A stretch of DNA of 47,330 nucleotides, from assembly GCA_018223125.1 (NCBI GenBank), contig JAAEZA010000034.1, positions 1 to 47,330 of the forward strand, read 5' to 3'. Both the position numbers and the translations under genes were made by a program. The notes under the pieces are model-generated. The model had not been told where the DNA came from, did not search any database, and was given only the letters and a program-made list of their open reading frames with translations. Below are positions 16,485 to 24,187 of this stretch, in pieces (the stretch's first letter is position 1; each line of letters opens with the position of its first letter). This DNA is from Paracoccaceae bacterium (GTDB lineage Bacteria > Pseudomonadota > Alphaproteobacteria > Rhodobacterales > Rhodobacteraceae).

Positions 16485-17534
16485 TCAGCCTCTTACCACA
16501 CGGAAACGGGTCAGCATGATGGCCAGCACCATCATCAAAAGGGCGCTTGCCAGCATGATGTCTGCCAGATAGGTCGGCACGTCCGCAGCGCGGCTCATAC
16601 TGTCGGCCCCGACAAATATTCCGGCGACAAAAAGCGCCGCCACAACCACGCCCAGCGGGTTCAGCAGGGCCAGCATCGCAACGATAATCCCTGTGTATCC
16701 GAACCCCGGCGACAGATCGAGCGTCAGGCTCCCCTTCAGGCCTGCCACTTCGGAAAATCCGGCGAGCGCAGCCAGACCACCGGACAACAGTGCTGTTTTC
16801 ACCAGCACGCGGTTGACCGGAATACCGGCGAAAGCTGCAGCTTCCTTGTTCAGACCGACGGCGCGCATTTCATACCCGAGCGTGCTGCGGGTCTGGATGA
16901 TCCAGACCAGCCCCGCCGAGATCAGCGCCAGAGCGAACCCCCAGTGCAACCGCAGCCCGTCTACGATACGGGGCAGTCGGGCCTCGGGTATCAGGCGAGC
17001 GGATTTGGGCCAGCCCATGCCCATAGGGTCTTTAAGCGGGCCTTCCAGCAGCATGGAAATAAACAGTAAAAAGATAAAGTTGAACAGCAATGTTGTCACA
17101 ACCTCGTCCACTCCGAAACGGGTCTTTAGAAGGGCCGGAACCAGCAGAACAATCGCACCCGCCAGTATCGCGCAGACAAACAGGGCTGGCAAAATCGCAA
17201 AAGCCGGCCAAGGCAGTAATCCCGTTCCCAGAACCACAGTCACCAAAGCGCCTGCGTAAAGCTGGGCCTCTGCCCCGATGTTCCAGAATTTGGCGCGGAA
17301 GGCGACGGCCACCGCCAAACCGGTAAAGATCAGCGGCGTTGCACGGTTCAGGGTTTCAAGAACTGCAAACTTCGATCCGAACGCCCCTTTTATAATCAGC
17401 CCGAAGACGGAAAACGGATTGGCGCCTGCGATCATTGCCAGCAGCGACGCCACCAGAAAGGTTGCCGCCAAGACAGCAGCGGGCAGACCCAGCCTGCGCA
17501 ACATGGTCGGATTCTCAATGGGTTCAAGACGCAT
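16485..17534 (-). CDS. ABC transporter permease, nucleoside/BMP type (first membrane subunit)
   Basis: 349 residues from the ATG at 17534; longer forms would add a basic segment read from inside the ATPase gene. The true start overlaps the ATPase 3' end by 11 bp, with AGAGAG as ribosome site. It has about nine hydrophobic segments and YufP-like motifs (TFLVASLLAMIAGANPF, LIFTGLAVAVAFRAKFWNIGAEAQL). Assembles with the second permease, two ATPase copies and the BMP lipoprotein-type receptor. Confidence 0.9.
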   Translation of the reverse strand: MRLEPIENPTMLRRLGLPAAVLAATFLVASLLAMIAGANPFSVFGLIIKGAFGSKFAVLETLNRATPLIFTGLAVAVAFRAKFWNIGAEAQLYAGALVTVVLGTGLLPWPAFAILPALFVCAILAGAIVLLVPALLKTRFGVDEVVTTLLFNFIFLLFISMLLEGPLKDPMGMGWPKSARLIPEARLPRIVDGLRLHWGFALALISAGLVWIIQTRSTLGYEMRAVGLNKEAAAFAGIPVNRVLVKTALLSGGLAALAGFSEVAGLKGSLTLDLSPGFGYTGIIVAMLALLNPLGVVVAALFVAGIFVGADSMSRAADVPTYLADIMLASALLMMVLAIMLTRFRVVRG

Positions 17535-19080
17535 GGTGACTCTCTTGTTTTTGCGCAGGTTCATCGAACCCCTGCCCTGCCATCCATAGGCCAAGCTCTG
17601 CCGGTGTTTTTTCGCCGCGATTAAAGGCGGGTGACAGACGCCCTTCGGCAATTACATGAATGACATCTGCCAAACCCATGATTTCATCCAAATCTTCAGA
17701 GATCAGCAGAACCGCCGCCCCCCGATCCCGAGCTTCCAGAAGTTGGGAATGCACATAATTCACAGCGCCGATGTCAAGCCCCCGCACCGGCTGGTTCGCC
17801 AGGATGATCTGTGGAGCCGCTTCAAGCACACGCCCGAGGATCAGCTTTTGCATATTCCCGCCAGACAACAGACGGATCGTCGTGTCCGGCCCCGGACACC
17901 GCACGTCGTATTTATGAATAATCTCATTGGCAAAACTGCGGGATTTTCGCCAGTCCAGCCACCCTCCCCGACTGAACGGCGTATTGCTGTACCGTTCCAG
18001 AATCGCGTTTTCCGTCAGATCGAAATCTGCAATCGTTCCTGTTTTGTGCCGGTCCTCCGGAATGCGGGCTATTCCACTTTCGACCGCTGTGCGCGGCGAC
18101 CATTTGCTAAGAACTTCATCGTCCAGCTCCAGCACGCCGGTGTCAGGGCTGCGTTGTCCACCGACAACTTCGGCCATCGCCGCCTGCCCGTTTCCCGAAA
18201 CACCGGCAAGACCGATGATTTGCCCTGCCCTAAGGTCAAGCGAGACGGATTTCAGGCCCGGCGCATTACCGATATCCGGTGTTGAAACAGTCCGAAGCGC
18301 CATCAGCGTTTTCCCCGGATTGGCAGGCGCCACAGCCGGCGGCGTGGCCTCCGCCCCCATCATCAGGGCAGCGAGTGCTGCCTTATCAGTGTCTTTGATG
18401 GCAACCCCGTCCACCATTTTACCATGACGCAAGACAACCACACGATCTGCGATCGCCATCACTTCATGCAGTTTGTGAGAAATAAATATGATAGACAGCC
18501 CATTCGCAATCGCCTGCCGCAACGTGGCAAACAGATCGTCCGTTTCCTGCGGTGTCAGAACTGCCGTCGGTTCATCCAGAATAAGAATGCGCACATCGCG
18601 GTAGAGCGCCTTCAGGATCTCGACCCGCTGTCTTTCGCCCACGCTCAGACTGCCGACTTTCGCATCCGGCGACACCGCAAGGTGAAACCGTTCGGACAAT
18701 TCCACAATCCGTTGCCGCGCCGCCTTGCGGTCAAGCCGCGTGCTGAACAAGGGTCTTGTCCCAAGGGTAATATTCTCTTGAACGGTCATGTTATCGGCCA
18801 GCGTGAAATGCTGGTGCACCATTCCCACGCCCGCGTCCAGCGCCGCACGGGGATTGCCCGGCGGAAGTGTCTTGCCAAAGACAGAAACCGTCCCGTTATC
18901 AGCCGTGTACTGGCCAAAGAGAATGTTCATCAATGTGGTTTTGCCAGCCCCGTTTTCACCGAGCAATGCGACGACCTCACCCTTTGCCAGAGAAAAGCTG
19001 ACCGCGTCATTTGCGGTCAGCTCTCCGAAACGCTTGGTGATCCCGTCGAGGCGCAAAACCTCTTCGCGATCTGTGCTCAT
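17524..19080 (-). CDS. ABC transporter ATPase with two ABC domains (BMP/nucleoside type)
   Basis: 518 residues with two nucleotide-binding domains, as in RbsA/YufO. The first is intact: Walker A GENGAGKTT (about 39-47), signature LSVGERQR, Walker B ILILDEPTAVL and switch His in FISHKL. The second has a degenerate P-loop (GVSGNGQAAM) but keeps the signature LSGGNMQK; its Walker B has N and Q (IILANQPVRGLD) where D and E are usual. One productive and one degenerate site is normal for this class. It lies 4 bp after the binding-protein gene. Confidence 0.94.
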   Translation of the reverse strand: MSTDREEVLRLDGITKRFGELTANDAVSFSLAKGEVVALLGENGAGKTTLMNILFGQYTADNGTVSVFGKTLPPGNPRAALDAGVGMVHQHFTLADNMTVQENITLGTRPLFSTRLDRKAARQRIVELSERFHLAVSPDAKVGSLSVGERQRVEILKALYRDVRILILDEPTAVLTPQETDDLFATLRQAIANGLSIIFISHKLHEVMAIADRVVVLRHGKMVDGVAIKDTDKAALAALMMGAEATPPAVAPANPGKTLMALRTVSTPDIGNAPGLKSVSLDLRAGQIIGLAGVSGNGQAAMAEVVGGQRSPDTGVLELDDEVLSKWSPRTAVESGIARIPEDRHKTGTIADFDLTENAILERYSNTPFSRGGWLDWRKSRSFANEIIHKYDVRCPGPDTTIRLLSGGNMQKLILGRVLEAAPQIILANQPVRGLDIGAVNYVHSQLLEARDRGAAVLLISEDLDEIMGLADVIHVIAEGRLSPAFNRGEKTPAELGLWMAGQGFDEPAQKQESHHAS

Positions 19081-19084
19081 AAGA

Positions 19085-20101
19085 TCAGGAGGACTTCGGT
19101 TCGGCGTCGTTGATCTCTACCGTGTAAGCGCCGGATTTGATCTCTGCTTCGCGTGTTTTGACCAGTTCCATGGCCTGTGCAGGAACCTTACCTTCAAACG
19201 TTCCAAGAGGTGCAAGGGATGTGCCGCCCTCTCCCATGAAGGAATAAACACCGTAGTCGGCGGCTTTGAAGCTGCCGGCCTGCACCTCTGCAATCGCCTT
19301 GTCGAGGGTTGGTTCGAAGTGCCAGATCGCGGACGCCACAACCGTGTCGGGGTATTCCGCCTGCGTGTCGATCACATTGCCAATGGCCAGAATGCCCTTT
19401 TCCTTGGCGGCATCAGACACGCCGAACCGTTCCGCATAAAGAACATCAGCGCCGTTTTCGATCATCGCGAAAGCGGTTTCCTTGGCTTTGGGTGGATCAA
19501 ACCAGCTGCCGATAAAGCTGACCTGGAATTTGATGTCCGGATTCATCTCTTTCGCACCGGCCATGAAAGCGTGCATCAGGCGGTTCACCTCGGGGATCGG
19601 GAAGCCACCGACCAGCCCGATGTTTCCGCTTTCTGTCATGGAGCCGGCAATGATGCCGGACAGATAAGAAGCATCCTGAATATAGTTATCAAAGACGGCA
19701 AAGTTTGGCAGCGCCGCATCTTCCTTGAAGCTGGACCCCATCAGGAAAGCAACGTCGGGATATTCCGCTGCCACTTCACGGGCTTCCTGCTCCGCGCCGA
19801 AAACTTCACCGATGATCAGCTTGTTACCCGCTTCGGCATATTCGCGAAGAACGCGGGCATAATCCGTGTTGCTCACATTTTCAGAGAATGAATAGTCAAT
19901 GTCGCCCCGATCCTGCGCGGCCACGGCGGCTTTGTGAATCCGGCTGACCCACTGCTGTTCAACAGGTACAGTGTAGACACCAGCGGTTTTAATGGGTTCC
20001 GCGGCGAACACGGGCCCGGCCCCTGCTGTTCCAATTAACAATGATGTTGCTGCACTCGTCCCCAAGAAATGGCGACGGTTCATTTTGTTTGCTATTTTCA
20101 C
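19085..20101 (-). CDS. BMP-family periplasmic binding protein (nucleoside/purine ABC importer)
   Basis: 338 residues from a GTG at 20101, chosen because AGGGAGA lies 6-7 nt before it; an ATG at 20083 (MNRRHFLG) is the alternative. The N-terminus has twin arginines and a hydrophobic stretch ending VFAAEP, so it is exported, possibly by Tat. The PnrA/BmpA-like domain shows GVYTVPVEQQWVSRIHKA and GNIGLVGGFPIPEVNRL. Members bind nucleosides or related purines. It heads the operon with the ATPase, two permeases and the deaminase, and a likely promoter/operator lies at 20127-20156. Confidence 0.9.
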   Translation of the reverse strand: MKIANKMNRRHFLGTSAATSLLIGTAGAGPVFAAEPIKTAGVYTVPVEQQWVSRIHKAAVAAQDRGDIDYSFSENVSNTDYARVLREYAEAGNKLIIGEVFGAEQEAREVAAEYPDVAFLMGSSFKEDAALPNFAVFDNYIQDASYLSGIIAGSMTESGNIGLVGGFPIPEVNRLMHAFMAGAKEMNPDIKFQVSFIGSWFDPPKAKETAFAMIENGADVLYAERFGVSDAAKEKGILAIGNVIDTQAEYPDTVVASAIWHFEPTLDKAIAEVQAGSFKAADYGVYSFMGEGGTSLAPLGTFEGKVPAQAMELVKTREAEIKSGAYTVEINDAEPKSS

Positions 20102-20126
20102 GGTGTATCTCCCTCTGGATGGCAAC

Positions 20127-20156
20127 ATGTAACGACGAGTCTGACCAACAGGTCAA
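20127..20156 (-). promoter_or_regulatory. Promoter and operator-like inverted repeat of the BMP ABC operon
   Basis: On the minus strand, -35 TTGACC (20156-20151), an 18-bp spacer and -10 TTACAT (20132-20127). TGACC (20142-20146) and GGTCA (20151-20155) form a perfect inverted repeat overlapping the -35, reminiscent of GntR-family TGGTC-type half-sites. No matching regulator gene is adjacent. Confidence 0.45.
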
Positions 20157-20438
20157 GATTTTTTACGGATGCAACATTACCCTGCGTTACAAACTGCCCG
20201 CTTCCCTATTAAGAACAGTGGCTTGGAACAAGTTGTTGCGGGGAATTGCACGCATGTCCGGTAGAATGCAACCGCCGATTTGCCTAGAATCCGGTCGCAT
20301 TGCGCGATTTTGCATCATTTGAACGACGGATCGCCCATTTTTCATTTAAGATACTGAAAAGTAATATAAAAACATTTTGCAACGCGCGTTTACTTCCTAA
20401 TTCGCCCATTACCGACCGCCACTTACCACTGCGCAAAG
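20157..20438. other. Non-coding spacer between BMP operon promoter and parB terminator
   Basis: No gene is supported here. The left half carries scattered GCAA/TTGC words; 20335-20395 is strongly AT-rich (runs of A and T around ATATAAAAACATTTTGC). No clear iterons or DnaA boxes were recognised. It could be part of the partition locus or a second origin-proximal element, but this is speculation. Confidence 0.3.
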
Positions 20439-20465
20439 AAAAAGGGGTAACCCGTGGATTACCCC
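20439..20465 (-). terminator. Rho-independent terminator after parB
   Basis: Read leftward, GGGGTAATCC pairs with GGTTACCCC across a short loop and is followed by TTTTT (complement of 20443-20439). It lies 28 bp past the parB stop. The stem contains the weaker of the two parS-like palindromes, so one element may do both jobs. Confidence 0.6.
20447..20462. repeat. parS-like palindrome, imperfect copy
   Basis: GTAACCCGTGGATTAC differs from the perfect palindrome at 20476 by two bases. Start-to-start spacing is 29 bp. Position next to parB and similarity to the perfect copy suggest a ParB-binding centromere site. Confidence 0.5.
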
Positions 20466-20475
20466 CTTTCGCATC

Positions 20476-20491
20476 GTAACCCGCGGGTTAC
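20476..20491. repeat. parS-like perfect 16-bp palindrome
   Basis: GTAACCCGCGGGTTAC is a perfect palindrome ending 1 bp beyond the parB stop codon. Alphaproteobacterial plasmid centromeres are commonly 16-bp palindromes near the par genes; this one has the same length and GC centre as repABC parS but different flanks. Probably the ParB binding site. Confidence 0.6.
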
Positions 20492-20492
20492 A

Positions 20493-21545
20493 TCATTCAT
20501 CAAGAGCCGCATTAAAGGCCCGAATGGCACGCTCCAACTGATCCTTAGGCACGCCTGCAAAATCAACCCGACCAACGATGCGGCATTCTCCATTGCGGGC
20601 AGTGACCTTCAACTCGCCAACGTGAAACTCGAACTTTTCTTTCGGTTCGCTTTTGATGGTCTTGGTGCTGGTGCCGGACTTGGACGCGGACACAAACCCC
20701 GCCAACACAACAGCCTGCGCATCCCTGTCAGAGCAAGCTGCAAGAGACTGGCGAAGCGCCCCAACATCCCCCTGCCCCGACTTAATCGCACGCGCAACAT
20801 CAGCACCAAGGTTGCGGGATACATCCTTTGGCCACTGCAAAGCTTCACCGAGCGTGGTCAGCAAGTAAACAAAACTGCGTATGTAAGAGCGTTTCATTTT
20901 GTGCAGCGACGCATAAAGCCGCCCGACGAGCGCATCGGGGTCGCGTCCTTCCACCTGATCGTCCTGTGCTGCTGCGATCACAACCTGCGCCATTTCGGCA
21001 AAGGTCAGATCCTCACGCACAACGTTCTCTTCCACCATATCTATATAGCGGGTGATCCGGTCGTCTTCTGCCCGGTCCACCCGCGCGAGAATGGTCGCGA
21101 ATTGAGCGTCGCCGGTTTCTTCAAGAAGTTGGGACAAAGCCGTAAAACGCCGCCAACCCTTCTTCAGTTGATAACCGCCGTCAGCGCCCGGAAAAACTTC
21201 AATCGGCTCTTTCTGTCCACGTTCACGAATAGAAGCCTTCAACTCGTCCATCTCGGCTGATACCGCGACAGCCTCCAGTTCCAGACGGTCGCGGGGCAAT
21301 TCGTCTGTGGAAATTTCCGACAATGGCAACGCCTGCAGAACGCGTCCTTGCTCGGACGCTTCCCGAAATTCTTTCGCGTCCCGCGCATTCAAACGGCGCT
21401 GTTCGACCTTCGCTTCGGTGGTTTCCTGCAAGCTGTCCGCAGCCTCGCGCACCGCAGCCCCCATCGGGCCAACACTACGGGATCTGCGGGAAACAGGCTC
21501 AGTCGTATCTAAAGGGCCAAATCCGAATTTGTTTTTTGATGTCAT
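20493..21545 (-). CDS. parB: Plasmid partition protein ParB
   Basis: 350 residues. The N-terminus KNKFGFGPLD is typical of Rhodobacterales plasmid ParB/RepB. The ParB nuclease-like domain (about 70-190) shows KKGWRRFTAL and the ParB arginine motif as ENVVREDLTFAEMA. A helix-turn-helix region and dimerisation tail follow. It should bind the parS palindromes immediately downstream and act with ParA to segregate the replicon. The ATG overlaps the parA stop by 4 bp. Confidence 0.92.
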   Translation of the reverse strand: MTSKNKFGFGPLDTTEPVSRRSRSVGPMGAAVREAADSLQETTEAKVEQRRLNARDAKEFREASEQGRVLQALPLSEISTDELPRDRLELEAVAVSAEMDELKASIRERGQKEPIEVFPGADGGYQLKKGWRRFTALSQLLEETGDAQFATILARVDRAEDDRITRYIDMVEENVVREDLTFAEMAQVVIAAAQDDQVEGRDPDALVGRLYASLHKMKRSYIRSFVYLLTTLGEALQWPKDVSRNLGADVARAIKSGQGDVGALRQSLAACSDRDAQAVVLAGFVSASKSGTSTKTIKSEPKEKFEFHVGELKVTARNGECRIVGRVDFAGVPKDQLERAIRAFNAALDE

Positions 21546-22852
21546 TGCTTCGCTCCCTCACTGCCGTTTCGTTTATCCCAGGCATCAAGCACGGTTCCGA
21601 GAAATTCGCCGTATGCCCGATCGAAACTGTGCCGCGCCCGTTTCCATGTTTCCCGTGTCATATGCCGGTAGTCCTGCTCGTAGACCGACATTTGGAACCT
21701 GCCGGATTGTTCAACCGCACGGGTCATTTCGATCGGGTTCTGACAAACGTCCGCGCCAAAAACGTTCCGGAAGGCATCCATCATCGCAGCGTGCAACGGG
21801 TTGGTGTTTTCAAAACGGGTCATCAAAACACGAATGTCAGCAAAAGCTTTTGGCAGGGTGATGCCGGCATCTTCCGCCAGCGCCCCGAAGCCATCAGATA
21901 TATCCGCCATCGCATCCCCCAGTTGCCCGAGGTAGCTGGTGGTGCTGTCATATTCCCAATAGCCGGGACCGGACGGGATATACAGAATGTCTGCCGCGAA
22001 AGCAGCGTTCAGGGATTGATAGCCAATCGCAGGCGGGCAATCGAAAATGATAATGTCGTATTGATCGTCGGGCAGTTCATCGAGATAGCGTGCCATACAC
22101 CCGAAGAAGCTCCACGCTTTATGCAGGGCGCGATACTGGGCCGAGGCAAATTCCACAAAGGCCGCATTGGCGCAGGACGGAATAATATCAATCGTCGGCC
22201 AGCAAGTTGGCTGGATAAAATCCTGAACCCGTTGCGCCCCGATAGAACGCACATCATCCGGCAATTCTTCGGAGGACGGGTAGGGGCAATCATCCGGATC
22301 ATCGTAGCTCTCTATAATCCGGTCCGCTTCACGGCACAGATCGCGGCACATGATACCCCAAACTGTATTCCATTCCTTTACCTCGGTCAGACCCATAGAG
22401 TGGGTCAATGTCGCCTGCGGATCGAAATCGACACAAAGAACCCGATACCCGTCGAGCGCCGCCGCATTGGCGAGATGCTGGGCCACGACTGTTTTGCCGA
22501 CACCTCCTTTGAAGTTCGAAACCGCCGCCCGCATGGCGCGGCCCTTCGGGCGTTTTGGAAGCAGCGTCTTGCCGCGAAACTTTGCGCGACGGCGCAGTTC
22601 GTTAATCTCCTCCAGCGAAAACCAGCGTTGACGGCCGTCTTCTTCTGTGGCCCCTTGGGGCAGGGAAGGATCGTCCATCAGCTTCTTACGAAGTGTGTCA
22701 GCGGACACATCAAACATAAACTGGCTGATCTCCCATATAGAAAAAGGACGCAGGGTTTTCACCTCGCCCGGGGAAAAGGTTGAACGCCGGACCGCCGCCT
22801 GTTGTGCGAGACTGCGTTCATTCATTTGCTGAAGGTCTTTATGGTTGCGCAT
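21542..22852 (-). CDS. parA: Plasmid partition ATPase ParA
   Basis: 436 residues from the ATG at 22852; upstream in-frame codons run through the AT-rich origin region and lack family sequence. A MerR-like DNA-binding segment (about 36-88, FSIWEISQFMFDVSADTLRKKL) precedes the deviant Walker A KGGVGKT (115-121), with DFDPQATLTH and the Walker B-like IIIFDCPP further on. The N-terminal DNA-binding part marks the large plasmid-type ParA, which usually also represses its own operon. It is divergent from the replication initiator. Confidence 0.93.
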   Translation of the reverse strand: MRNHKDLQQMNERSLAQQAAVRRSTFSPGEVKTLRPFSIWEISQFMFDVSADTLRKKLMDDPSLPQGATEEDGRQRWFSLEEINELRRRAKFRGKTLLPKRPKGRAMRAAVSNFKGGVGKTVVAQHLANAAALDGYRVLCVDFDPQATLTHSMGLTEVKEWNTVWGIMCRDLCREADRIIESYDDPDDCPYPSSEELPDDVRSIGAQRVQDFIQPTCWPTIDIIPSCANAAFVEFASAQYRALHKAWSFFGCMARYLDELPDDQYDIIIFDCPPAIGYQSLNAAFAADILYIPSGPGYWEYDSTTSYLGQLGDAMADISDGFGALAEDAGITLPKAFADIRVLMTRFENTNPLHAAMMDAFRNVFGADVCQNPIEMTRAVEQSGRFQMSVYEQDYRHMTRETWKRARHSFDRAYGEFLGTVLDAWDKRNGSEGAKQ

Positions 22853-23143
22853 TGCTCTACTCTTGTTTTTGCCACATAGATGTTGAATAACGGGAATTGA
22901 CAGAAAGAGCAAAACCGAATTTTCGATATTTTCCTGTAATCCCCCGATTCGGATGAAAAACAGGAAAAACAGGTCGAATTGCCGGGTCAGATAAAAAATA
23001 AGGGGACAGCAACCCTGCCTATACAGGCAAATAAGGTGACACCGTGGCTCCGATAAGGTGACACCTTGAATGTCCCCCTTAACCAATAAACCTTATCTAT
23101 TCCTCTTTTTTAAGTTTTTCTCTCTTTTTCCCGATATTTCAAA
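22853..23143. other. Putative origin of replication
   Basis: This AT-rich spacer separates parA from the divergent initiator gene. It contains tandem GAAAAACAG (22955-22963, 22964-22972), an inverted TTTTCCTGT near 22930, and the ATAAGGTGACACC iterons at 22998-23065 with inverted partial copies at 23071-23081 and near 23091. A possible parAB promoter is TTGCTC (22912-22907), 17 bp, TATTCA (22889-22884) on the minus strand. Position and repeats suggest the replication origin. Confidence 0.55.
22998..23065 (+). repeat. Iteron-like repeats
   Basis: ATAAGGTGACACC occurs exactly at 23031-23043 and 23053-23065, 22 bp apart. A diverged copy, ATAAGGGGACAGC, is at 22998-23010. Two-turn spacing upstream of an initiator gene is typical of initiator-binding iterons. 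Confidence 0.6.
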
Positions 23144-23167
23144 GTGATTGACAAAAAACGGGAATTC

Positions 23168-23944
23168 ATGCCTTCTTCAGATGCAGACAGAATCGACACC
23201 AACAAAAAAGTCGATCGCATCAGAGGCAGACAGTATGACAGGCAAACTATGGAACCCAAGCGATTAACCGGCCCCGAGGCCGGGGCGCTGAAGTATGACA
23301 TTCTCACAGCATTGACCCTAATCGGGTTGAACGGCACGACGACCCAGCAGATGACAGTTCTCAGACTGACGGCTTTGGTCACAGCACGGTATAACTGGCG
23401 TGCGAATGAACTTTCAGTGGGCCAGCGGGACATGGCCCGCATGTGGGCGGTGAACGAACGTACGGTAAAGCGGGAAATAAAACGGCTGCTCGACAGCAAG
23501 ATCCTGACCTGCAAACGGCAGGGCGTGCGGGGCAGGGTAGGGGCCTATGTGCTGAACCTTGCCGCAATAGCGAAACTTTCGGCGGATCAATGGGAGACAA
23601 TCGGACCGGATTTTGCGGAACGTATGGCCGGCTATTTCCCGCAGCGTTCCGAAAATGTGGTGAAAGTCGATTTCACCGCGGCTTCCCTGCCATCGGGCGA
23701 CCCCGAGGAAACGCGTTCAGGTACATGGCGGGCTGTTCAGCATGCTCTCAGAAAAAAGGACGAGGCGATCCATAACAACTGGTATTCCCGTCTGAGTTTG
23801 AAACTGTGCAAGGACCGGAAAGCGGAAATCCTTGCCCCCAGCAGGTTTGTTGCCAATTACATACAAACACATCTTTTCGATGAATTGCATCATGCTTTGG
23901 AACAGGAGTTTGGTATTCTGGACGAGATCCGAATTACAGTCTGA
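23168..23944 (+). CDS. Replication initiator of the Rhodobacterales 'DnaA-like' plasmid type
   Basis: 258 residues from the ATG at 23168, preceded by GGGA; a GTG at 23144 would add 8 residues. Residues about 40-130 look like a winged-helix DNA-binding domain (NELSVGQRDMARMWAVNERTVKREI is split here by position: QRDMARMW at about 87-93, ERTVKREIKRL at about 97-107). The C-terminal 70 residues resemble DnaA domain I (WYSRLSLKL, LAPSRFVANYI, LFDELHHAL), which recruits helicase in DnaA, but no AAA+ ATPase motif is present. It is divergent from parAB across the iterons, the layout expected of the plasmid initiator. A hairpin follows at 23963. Confidence 0.8.
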   Translation: MPSSDADRIDTNKKVDRIRGRQYDRQTMEPKRLTGPEAGALKYDILTALTLIGLNGTTTQQMTVLRLTALVTARYNWRANELSVGQRDMARMWAVNERTVKREIKRLLDSKILTCKRQGVRGRVGAYVLNLAAIAKLSADQWETIGPDFAERMAGYFPQRSENVVKVDFTAASLPSGDPEETRSGTWRAVQHALRKKDEAIHNNWYSRLSLKLCKDRKAEILAPSRFVANYIQTHLFDELHHALEQEFGILDEIRITV

Positions 23945-23962
23945 AAAAAGGCTTCAAGCTTG

Positions 23963-23997
23963 GGCGCTTTAACCCTTGTAAATCAAGATAAAGCGCC
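23963..23997 (+). terminator. Hairpin terminator after the initiator gene
   Basis: GGCGCTTTA (23963-23971) pairs with TAAAGCGCC (23989-23997), with an inner CTTG/CAAG pair. It lies 18 bp after the stop. Downstream DNA is T-rich but without a clean run, so termination strength is uncertain. Confidence 0.55.
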
Positions 23998-24061
23998 GTT
24001 CGTTCTTTATACCCAACTGTAATATTTGTGAGGATATTTGTCCAAGTGTCTGAATAGATGT

Positions 24062-24093
24062 AAAAAACCACCGGCGTATTGCTACACCGGTGG
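24062..24093 (-). terminator. Rho-independent terminator of the HtrA-type gene
   Basis: On the minus strand CCACCGG pairs with CCGGTGG across a 12-nt loop and is followed by six T (complement of 24067-24062). A second 8-bp inverted repeat, CGGAAGGG/CCCTTCCG (24146-24172), lies between it and the protease stop and has no T-run. Confidence 0.75.
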
Positions 24094-24187
24094 AAGCTTC
24101 CACAGAACGGCTTTTCGGGGCAGCCTGTTCCGGGAAGACATTATCCGGAAGGGCTGACTGTCGACCCTTCCGAATGGGGGGTTATGT

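Noticed and set aside
22853-23086. Extended ParA start reaching to 23086
   Set aside because: The extra 78 residues are encoded by the iteron-rich AT-rich spacer and do not resemble ParA.
24146-24172. Inverted repeat CGGAAGGG/CCCTTCCG as a terminator of the protease gene
   Set aside because: No T-run follows on either strand; the hairpin at 24062-24093 has six T and is the better terminator.
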